Source of the DNA: Sipunculus nudus
Taxonomy: Eukaryota; Annelida; Sipuncula; Golfingiida; Sipunculidae
Length of the DNA: 64,000 nt
NCBI GenBank assembly: GCA_026874595.1
Contig: CM049322.1
Span: 48,587,340 to 48,651,339 of the forward strand
Reading direction: 5' to 3'
Of this stretch, positions 58,701-64,000 are shown one piece after another. A program made the position numbers and the translations under genes. Each line of letters opens with the position of its first letter. Within the stretch, counting starts at the first letter, position 1. A model generated the notes under the pieces. The model had not been told where the DNA came from. It saw only the letters and a list, made by a program, of their open reading frames with translations, and did no database searches.

Positions 58701-61364
58701 TTTCTAGCCAACCTGTGAGCTTATGCGATAGTGTGGCGTCGTCTGTCGTCCTTCATCTGTACGTTAACCTATACTGTCTTGAAAACGGCAAGAGTTAGCA
58801 TCACAAAATTTTATGCAAAAAATTAGTCATCTAAAAACTCTAATGGATTTTGCATATTTTTGGCTAACTGCATTTTCTTAAAAATTTTCTTACAGAGGTG
58901 GGGATATGTCCCCACCTGTATCATATACAGGTGCTGATGTGCGTGGCTGACAATGTTCCAAGACCAGTTTGATGATAGAAGTCTTTATTCAATAGCAAGA
59001 GGTCTGGGACAGTCTCTCTCTCTGAGAGAGCCGCCCAGCCTCCCTGAATCTCTCTCCCTGACTCTCAGCGCGCACTACAGATAGTTTTGTTACAGAGCTT
59101 TCACGTGACATATGAGATGTACATATCCATATTTCTGCATTTCGTCATAAAAGCTAAACCTTATTGGATGACTCAAAGTAGGTCACAATTACATCAGAGT
59201 TATAAGTTGTCTTAATAAGTTTTGCCAGATTTTACTGGATGAAAGTATTCTGGAAAATCCCAAGTCTGACCTGACATACATCCAGTTATAGACTGACCTA
59301 CAAGTCCTATTTGGAGGACAGTGCTTATATACACATGCGGAGTCTCATAAAATAACATGTTTTAATTGTGTTCTACCATTCCCTCATAAAGACTAAACAC
59401 ATAAGTCATTCTGTGACACTATTTCTGTTTGTACAGACTTAAAATAGACCTTATAATGGTTTGGTGTACTGTTCTCTGATTAAACTGGGAGAGAAGCCTA
59501 TATGTGTGTGACCGGATGACTGGTTGTCGGGTGTCATCAATTATGAGAAGTCATTAATTGTTCAGTCTGACATGCCTGAAACTGAGCTTAAATTTGTGAA
59601 ATATGAAATGTGAAATATTCCTTGAAATATGTGTTAAGTCACAAATATGCACTTTCCTACTCCATAACAATATTTTGACCTGTCTATGCATCTTTGATGG
59701 TATTCTTATTTACAAGACAGGTGGTGCCACCTACATTGACTTTACAGTGTATGCGCCTGCTTATTTCTAAGAAGGGGTTTGACATATCAGTCTGACATTG
59801 GGCATATTTATATATCTCTTTGTTGTATATAAGACTGGTGGTACCAGCTACAATAATTGTATCCACCAAAACAGAGTTTTGCGGATACTATGTTTTCAGT
59901 CGGACGCCGACGCTGCCGCCATTGCCGCATAGGTTTCCATAGTTATGGAACTCTTCCATAACCACTGGGCAGAATTTTTTAATCGGAATTATGATCGGTC
60001 ACATGTGAACTGCTGCGCCCTCATTTTTGGTTGACCTCTGACCTTTCCTCTCTGCCCAGCGTCCATTTGTGCGTCTGTTTCCACACATAAACCCACATAT
60101 CTCGGGAACCGTTTGACCGATAAGGCTAAAGATTTTGCACAAATGTAGCCCTTGGAAAGCTTTATAACATACACAAAAAATAGTGGCGCCACCTGCAACC
60201 GGTTTTTGCACAGCGTCCATCTGTTCATCTGCCTAGGGATAAAAACACTCATATCTCTGCATTGGTAGGACTTATCTATCTGAAATTTTGCATGTGTATA
60301 CATCCTTCACAGCTTTCTTGATTTTATGATAGGTTGCGCCACCTACATTCATGTTTAAGCTGCAAACATCCAAGCTCATATCTCGGGAACCGTTTGACCA
60401 GTTGGGCCAAAATTTTGCATGTGTATATAACACCCATAGCTCTTTATCATACCCATACTGGTGGCGCCACCTGCAACCATTTTTGCACAGCCTCCATCTG
60501 TTCATCTGCCTTGGGATAAAATCACTCATATCTCAGCTAAGTTTGACTTATTCACCTGAAATTTTGCAGGTTTATACATCCTTGACAGCTTTCTTGTTTT
60601 ATGACAGGTGGCGCCACCTACATTCAAATTAACACTGCAGATATCCAAGCTTATATCTCAGGAACCATTTGACTGATTTGGCAAAATTTTGCATGTTTAT
60701 AGATCTCACATAGCTCTTGATCATACGCAAAACTTGTGGTGGCACTTGCAGTCATTTTTGCACAGCATCCGTCTGTTTGTTTGCCGTGGGATAAAATCAC
60801 TCATATCTCGGCAGTGGTTTGACATATCTGCCTAAAATTTTGCAGGTTTATACATCTTGGATAGCTTTCTGGATTTTGTGGCAGGTTGTGCCACCTACAT
60901 TAATGTATACGTTGCAGACATTCAGGCTTATATCTCAGGATTGGTTTGACATATCCCCCTGAAATTTTGCATGTGTATAGATCTCACATAGCTCCTAATC
61001 TTACACAAAATTGGTGGTGCCACCTGCCACCATATTTGCACAGCGTCCGTTTAGTGTTTAGTACTTGCATTGTTCATATGTACATGTTACACATGTTCTT
61101 GAAAAGTAATGGTCCAGCATTGAAGCATTATACCTGGTGTAATCTTGTTGCACAGGTTCGCATTAGGCCTGTAGGCCTTGTTTTCTCATATATAAATGCT
61201 GCTGGCTATTTTAAATTCAACTAATTTATATTATTTTTTTTATTTTATTATAGGTCACTCTACCACAGGTATGTCATGTGACCATGGAAGAGGCTCAGGG
61301 AGTGATAGACAGATTGAAAGAGGGAAAAATGAAAGGCAGAGGAGTCATTCAGTTTGTTGAATAG
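35307..61364 (+). CDS. Zinc-dependent alcohol dehydrogenase family protein (10 coding exons, 376 aa)
   Basis: A medium-chain dehydrogenase that should oxidise an alcohol or reduce a carbonyl using a nicotinamide cofactor. Joined exons: 35307-35402, 36124-36244, 38201-38257, 39188-39329, 40013-40173, 40943-41052, 42981-43044, 43589-43707, 44456-44605, 61254-61364, total 1131 nt with every phase matching. Catalytic zinc site: Cys39 (YAGICHSDVH), His74-Glu75 (GHEISGEV) and Cys169 (LPCGG). Structural zinc: Cys110, 113, 116 and 124. The Rossmann fold has GAGGLG at 201-206, and an acidic Glu near 227 suggests NAD(H) preference. No signal peptide, so probably cytosolic. The substrate cannot be told. 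The length is normal for the family. The last intron spans 16.6 kb of transposons. Confidence 0.92.
36124..36244 (+). CDS. Alcohol dehydrogenase, coding exon 2
   Basis: Residues 33-72 with the catalytic zinc ligand Cys39. Acceptor TTACAG, donor GTAGGT, phase 1. Confidence 0.9.
38201..38257 (+). CDS. Alcohol dehydrogenase, coding exon 3
   Basis: Residues 73-91 with the GHE zinc motif. The donor is the GTGAGA after 38257, because it alone keeps phase with exon 4. An earlier GTGGGT (38241) would break the frame. Confidence 0.8.
38335..38690. mobile_element. Degraded MITE related to 13179-13513
   Basis: It carries TTGGTTCTCAGGCAC at the left and GTGCCTAAGAACCATACC with a GTGGCC end at the right, the same inverted ends as the 335-bp MITE. 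It lies in intron 3 of the alcohol dehydrogenase gene. Confidence 0.6.
39188..39329 (+). CDS. Alcohol dehydrogenase, coding exon 4
   Basis: Residues 92-138 with the four structural-zinc cysteines. The acceptor CTTCCATAG ends at 39187. An alternative acceptor at 39165 does not fit the phase of exon 3. Donor GTCAGT is weak but phase-correct. Confidence 0.8.
40013..40173 (+). CDS. Alcohol dehydrogenase, coding exon 5
   Basis: Residues 139-192 with Cys169, the third catalytic zinc ligand. Donor GTGAGA, phase 1. Confidence 0.9.
40661..40740. repeat. (TA)n microsatellite in intron 5
   Basis: About 40 TA units with one interruption. Confidence 0.95.
40747..40858. repeat. Imperfect inverted repeat beside the TA tract
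   Basis: Arms at about 40747-40795 and 40811-40858, including GGTATAATCTTTC and its complement, match over about 47 bp with a few mismatches and a short spacer. They can form a hairpin in the intron RNA. Confidence 0.7.
40943..41052 (+). CDS. Alcohol dehydrogenase, coding exon 6
   Basis: Residues 193-229, the Rossmann nucleotide-binding loop. Donor GTGAGT, phase 0. Confidence 0.9.
41394..42393 (+). mobile_element. Helitron-like non-autonomous element (family T)
   Basis: 1000 bp in intron 6. It opens TCCGCCAAAAC after an A and closes with CTAG before a T, matching Helitron end and target rules. GTATCCGCCAAAAC at the start reappears inverted near the 3' end as TTTTGGCGGATAC, followed by an imperfect hairpin (GTAGT...GACTAC) and CTAG. 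The interior consists of tandem copies of a ~100-bp module with the perfect palindrome GGTGGCGCCACC. It has no Rep/helicase gene, so it must depend on a partner. Confidence 0.7.
42981..43044 (+). CDS. Alcohol dehydrogenase, coding exon 7 (64 nt)
   Basis: Residues 230-250. Its 3' end plus donor (GGGATACTAATG, then GTAATT) is repeated about seven more times in the following intron. Confidence 0.88.
43033..43330 (+). repeat. ~34-bp minisatellite made of an exon end and its splice donor
   Basis: GGGATAC(T/A)AATGGTAATT-like units start at about 43033, 43067, 43098, 43132, 43166, 43200, 43225 and 43280, mostly 34 bp apart. The first unit is the real exon 7 / intron 7 junction; the rest are intronic copies, most keeping ATGGTAA. 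Confidence 0.85.
43589..43707 (+). CDS. Alcohol dehydrogenase, coding exon 8
   Basis: Residues 251-290, including AAVDFVNN. Donor GTAAGT, phase 0. Confidence 0.9.
44456..44605 (+). CDS. Alcohol dehydrogenase, coding exon 9
   Basis: Residues 291-340, FGTWVMVGLYGG and KGVCYGDLCHLRSLVDIV, typical of this fold's C-terminal half. Donor GTATGT, phase 0. Confidence 0.9.
44843..48050 (+). mobile_element. Helentron-like element (family S), copy 2
   Basis: Starts TTTTTAGCTCAGCTGACT with a hairpin (AGCTCAG...CTGAGCT), then GTCCGTC-rich sequence; ends ATCAGCTGAGC, then a near-perfect GTGACCCATGGGTC palindrome and CTTGTT. The interior has two ~680-bp related units (from about 44983 and 45665, each opening TGTCCCCAAAATCTCCTACC). 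It directly abuts the next family-S element. Confidence 0.6.
48891..52498 (+). mobile_element. Helitron-like element (family T') carrying a satellite array
   Basis: 3608 bp, inserted between A (48890) and T (52499). It opens TCCCCAGACAAAGTCGGGGG, so GTATCCCC and GGGGATAC form a hairpin at the start. Near the 3' end the inverse TGTCTGGGGATAC is followed by a GGCACC-TGC-GGTGCC hairpin and, about 12 nt on, the terminal CTAG. These are textbook Helitron-type termini. The interior is almost entirely the ~290-bp tandem array. Confidence 0.75.
49530..52345 (+). repeat. ~290-bp tandem array with nuclear-receptor half-sites
   Basis: About nine to ten units, each with two half-monomers. One holds AGGTCAAAGGTCAAGGTCA, the other AGGTCACAAGGTCAAAGGTG then AAGGTCA. 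AGGTCA repeated with 1-nt spacing (DR1) is a known binding site for RXR, HNF4 and COUP-TF type receptors, and TCAAGGTCA for ERR/NR5A types. Unit starts near 50415, 50705, 50994, 51284, 51713, 52005 and 52285 show the period, with one extra half-unit near 51430. The open frames in it are by-products. Confidence 0.85.
52890..55145 (+). repeat. ~338-bp tandem array, about 6.5 copies
   Basis: Units built around GGGCACAAATC, CTGGACCTAGAATCTTCATT and CTCTATTTTTGAGACC. The same point recurs at about 53219, 53557, 53893, 54228, 54570 and 54910. Short open frames within repeat at the same period and are not genes. Confidence 0.85.
55203..57326 (+). mobile_element. Helentron-like element (family S), copy 5, with readable empty site
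   Basis: Inserted inside the 338-bp satellite unit. The unit reads TTTACGAATTATTTTCTCTA elsewhere. Here TTTACGCATTTT stops at the element start and TCTCTATTTTTGAGA resumes right after its CCCTTGTT end. This fixes both ends to within a few T residues and shows insertion between Ts without loss of target. Confidence 0.75.
55842..56306. repeat. Very recent 232-bp tandem duplication
   Basis: 55842-56073 and 56074-56306 are almost identical; only one or two base differences were seen. The junction is at CAGCATG. It lies inside the family-S element. Confidence 0.85.
57623..58499 (+). mobile_element. Helitron-like element (family T), second copy
   Basis: The 5' end TCCGCCAAAACAAAG is shortened. 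The 3' end has GGTTTTGGCGGATAC, then the perfect hairpin TAGTCG-CTTT-CGACTA, then GTATTCTAG before a T. The interior has the GGTGGCGCCACC tandem modules. Confidence 0.7.
58704..61182 (+). mobile_element. Helentron-like element (family R), copy 2, interrupted
   Basis: The start AGCCAACCTGTGAGC matches 11211; the end CGCATTAGGCCTGTAGGCCT then TTGTT matches 11946. It is interrupted by the insertion at about 58905-59668 and contains a family-T 5' end at 59862 (TCCACCAAAAC with GCGGATACTATGTTTT) whose own 3' end is missing. Confidence 0.55.
58893..59668 (-). mobile_element. Unclassified insertion, possible solo LTR
   Basis: Unlike its surroundings in composition. On the minus strand it would start TGTTATGGAGTAGG and has AATAAAGAC near the far end, and ends in CA. 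A hairpin (AGGTGGGGA-TATG-TCCCCACCT) lies at its plus-strand left edge. No matching target duplication was found, so the class is uncertain. Confidence 0.3.
61254..61364 (+). CDS. Alcohol dehydrogenase, last coding exon
   Basis: Residues 341-376, ending GRGVIQFVE and a TAG stop. The acceptor TTATTATAG comes directly after the 16.6-kb repeat-filled intron. Confidence 0.88.
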   Translation, partial: VTLPQVCHVTMEEAQGVIDRLKEGKMKGRGVIQFVE

Positions 61365-61640
61365 CAACAACATTATATAGTACACTAGCGCCACCTAGCT
61401 GAACACACAGGAAGTAATCTCTGTGAATCGCATGAACAAGACAGTTTAATGGATATAAAAGGGAACACTAGTTTATATATATTATGTATTTCTGTTCACA
61501 CAAAAGTCAATTTTTAAACAACCAAGAAATTCTTATGTGGATTGTGTTAAGGTAAAGAGAAGGAAACAGGGGAGTAGCAGTCCCCTATATTGTAAATGTC
61601 TGTATCAGACGAAATAAATCCTGAAGTTCAAAAGTGAGGC
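61365..61640 (+). terminator. Alcohol dehydrogenase 3' UTR with polyA signal
   Basis: AATAAA at 61613-61618, about 250 nt after the stop codon. The cleavage site is probably about 20 nt further on. Confidence 0.65.
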
Positions 61641-61699
61641 CAGATATGATACAGTAACACAGGTAAAAAAATGTGCTAACAAATTGTTATATCTTTCAT

Positions 61700-62420
61700 A
61701 TCAGTTAAACATCCCCTATATTTTCATGTTGTTCAAGTAAAGGTGTTATAGGACTAGTAGTTCTAACACATTACGTCTGTCATTGAACCAAGAGTTGAAT
61801 ATTTCTATAATATAATGGAATATGGACAAATGGAATATGGGACTACCGGTAGTAATCCTAGTTTATTGTAACTCTCATACACTAAGACAGAAACAAACAT
61901 ACCAGGAGTACTAGAATGCTTATGATGTCAACAGTGAAATGTTTATCAGAGAATATCAAGAAAGTAATAATAAAATAATAATGAAATAATAAAACAAATA
62001 TATTGATAGCCTTCTAGAAAATTTATTTTTTATTTTTGTATTACTTATATTAAGTTATATAAATTTAACCTTATTTAAGTGGTTGCTAAATTATAAAAAA
62101 ATGACATTTTCTCTGTTAATATCAGTGGTATTTTAAAACCGGTGGTATTTGTCAGTCGGATCATTTTAAGACCGACCCTTAACATGATCTGTGCAGCTAA
62201 TTTATGTCATTGTTGATAAGTGTGAATATGACGGTCTTTAACACACGTATAGACCACGTGATGAAAACTGTAAAGATAGTAAGCGAAGGAGGACTATAAT
62301 ATAACCATACATTATTCTTTGTTAGTTACGTGATGGGTAACTGTTCAGCAATAAACTTTGAAGATAATGTGACAGGTAGTAATATGAAGTAAGAGACAGA
62401 AAGTTTGACATAGTAAATGA
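61700..62420. other. Intergenic, nothing recognised
   Basis: AT-rich sequence downstream of the alcohol dehydrogenase gene, without supported features. Confidence 0.45.
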
Positions 62421-62430
62421 CATGTTAAAG

Positions 62431-62851
62431 TTGCCCATTCACCTACTTTTTGAAAAAGAAATTGTTTTTTTCTGGCTTCCTCTGTGTATATATTAATGAT
62501 CAAAGGGTAATTTTGGCTGTGAAAAGTTCTTATAAACACAGCAATGTTGACAAACGTGAAAAACATGTTACCCTTAGGTGGTAGGCTGCATATATGTGGA
62601 GGTAGAAGGATCACTTGTTGCAAAACGCCCTTTACAAAGCTCTCACTCATCTGACTTGCCACAAGATGCCCTTATTGAGTTTGTTTTGATTATTTTGATG
62701 GTCCCCCACATATTATAAATACATTGATATAAACAAAACAAGCTACCAGTGTGCAGTGATATTCACGTTTTTCTGGCTTATTTTTTATATAAAAGCTCCA
62801 AGGGCTAACTTAAGTTTATAAAGGTCAGATAGGTGATTGGGCCCCTTTAAG
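62431..62851. mobile_element. ~420-bp MITE, downstream copy
   Basis: Left end TTAAAGTTGCCCATTCACCTA and right end TAGGTGATTGGGCCCCTTTAA are inverted versions of one another. The outer TTAA on both sides could be a target duplication. A diverged copy lies at 34380-34855. Confidence 0.6.
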
Positions 62852-62965
62852 TTTAATATAATACATTTATAAGAAGGCATAGTATATTTGATTTAAAGAG
62901 TTTTGCAATAGTTAAAACCTTTATTTGATACACTGATGATGTAATGATTGGTAACATGATATATA

Positions 62966-63122
62966 CAGTGGAACCTCGAAATTACGTCCACCAGTGGGAC
63001 CTCGATAAACTGGTCGCATTTCCATCATTGATCGTCTAAGCGAGGTCATATTAAAGAGGAAAAAAGAATCGGGACAATGAACAGTGGTCGTTAAACAGAC
63101 ATCGTTAAACGAGGTTTGACGT
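62966..63122. mobile_element. pogo/Tigger-type MITE
   Basis: Starts CAGTGGAACCTCGAAATTAC and ends with the diverged inverse CGTTAAACGAGGTTTGACG. CAGT.GAACCTCG is the common end of pogo/Tigger-type mariner relatives. It has no coding capacity. Confidence 0.55.
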
Positions 63123-63124
63123 TT

Positions 63125-64000
63125 TAATTGGCAAAAAATAATTTGGTAAACATTTAGGGTTATGTTGCAGGATATACATATGAGATATTTATGTCCTTAA
63201 CAAAACCGTTAATGAATTGATTAGAATGGAAAGTGCCATTTTTATATGCTATTTGTATGCTTTTATTTGATGCCGTACCATCACAAGTTAAAATGTTCAT
63301 TATCTGACCCATGTTATGACATTTTTATTGGCTCCATGATAGTACTAGTTCCTTCTCTGTTTCTTTTTCTATATCCATCCCGTATTTATACCATTATTCT
63401 TCCGCTTTGATGGAGAGTTGTGGCATCCGTGACACACTGTACCGTGTTGTTCTGTTGTTCTGTTATATTTTTATACACATTTGCTTTATGAGTTTATTTG
63501 TTGATAAACTGGTAACCGTTGATACTGTATACTCTCGCATATTCGAAATCACAGGGACCGCAGGATTTACTGGCAATATTGGATGTTATTGAATGACTTG
63601 AAGATTGCTTAATGAATATTTACTGAGTGTGTTTAATTATGCCGTTATGCTTCACTGTAACAAAGGTCTCATACACATAGATTCTGATAAAAAAGGAAGG
63701 TTGTCAAGGTGAAAAGACTGACAGCGTCGTGTGTGACAGAACGTGAGTTGAGGACACGCTCAATAAAAAAAAGTTTTTTTGGCAGTTATCATTTTTTAGC
63801 CGTACCCGTATTTTTATTTAAACAAATGGCAAATGGTATAAAGTACTCTATTAAAGTACAGATTTCTAATATTGGAAAAAGTAATCATTTTAGCACTGTT
63901 AGCGTATTGATAGGTGAAAAATTAAACAGGTGCCTAAGAAGAGTTTACAGAAGTTCAGTATTGCTATTGTTAAGAATAGGAGCACGTGAATGTAATAAAT
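63125..64000. other. Intergenic, nothing recognised
   Basis: AT-rich. The 63407-63592 plus frame shows a hydrophobic stretch but no recognisable domain. Confidence 0.45.

Larger units (their letters stand above)
48052..58702 (+). mobile_element. Helentron-like element (family S), outer copy with nested insertions
   Basis: Start TTAGCTCAGCTG at 48052, matching end TCAGCTGAGCACCATGACCC at about 58671-58690. Between them lie the family T' element (48891-52498), two further family-S elements (52808-57487 enclosing 55203-57326) and a family-T element (57623-58499). The ends pair like nested brackets. The pairing of this outermost pair is an inference. Confidence 0.5.
44606..61253 (+). other. Last intron of the alcohol dehydrogenase gene (16.6 kb)
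   Basis: Contains no gene of its own. It is filled with nested Helitron/Helentron-like elements, tandem arrays and one possible solo LTR, listed separately. Confidence 0.8.

Overview
The window is eukaryotic genomic DNA from an animal. It is AT-rich and intron-rich, with one clear spliced gene, one decayed spliced gene and a very high load of transposable elements. The mix (short non-autonomous Helitron/Helentron-like elements packed with tandem repeats, Penelope and L1-like remnants, a Jockey-type non-LTR element, palindromic mini-transposons) best fits a lophotrochozoan, probably a bivalve mollusc. That assignment is an inference from repeat style; no species-specific gene was recognised.

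Left part (1-25.7 kb). Mostly repeats surrounding a minus-strand ankyrin-repeat gene (9612-16140). Five exons join in phase, but the large terminal exon carries an in-frame TAA and a 1-nt frameshift, so it is probably a pseudogene. Around it are two tiny near-perfect palindromic transposons with clean 9- and 10-bp target duplications, a 220-bp repeat pair in inverted orientation 4.3 kb apart, a 1-kb foldback element, a 53-bp minisatellite and a MITE with a 9-bp target duplication. Upstream of the gene lies a tandemly duplicated ~2.2-kb segment (16180-18445 and 19310-21425) separated by a Penelope-like GIY-YIG endonuclease remnant.

Middle (25.7-32.05 kb). A full-length, GC-richer non-LTR retrotransposon (about 6.3 kb) with both reading frames open and a perfect 13-bp target-site duplication. 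ORF1 (676 aa) is a Gag-like protein with three zinc knuckles. ORF2 (929 aa from the likely start) is an apurinic-type endonuclease plus reverse transcriptase. The ORF2 start codon overlaps the ORF1 stop. It looks young and possibly active.

Right part (34-61.6 kb). A plus-strand zinc-dependent alcohol dehydrogenase gene, 10 coding exons, 376 aa, all splice phases consistent, with a polyA signal at 61613. A candidate promoter with two perfect CRE palindromes and a TATA box lies at 33982-34065. The last intron is 16.6 kb and is built almost wholly of nested Helitron/Helentron-like elements whose ends close like brackets. One insertion can be read precisely against its uninterrupted target. One of these elements carries a ~290-bp tandem array with about 20 clusters of nuclear-receptor half-sites. 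Another intron contains a ~34-bp minisatellite made from the preceding exon's end together with its splice donor.
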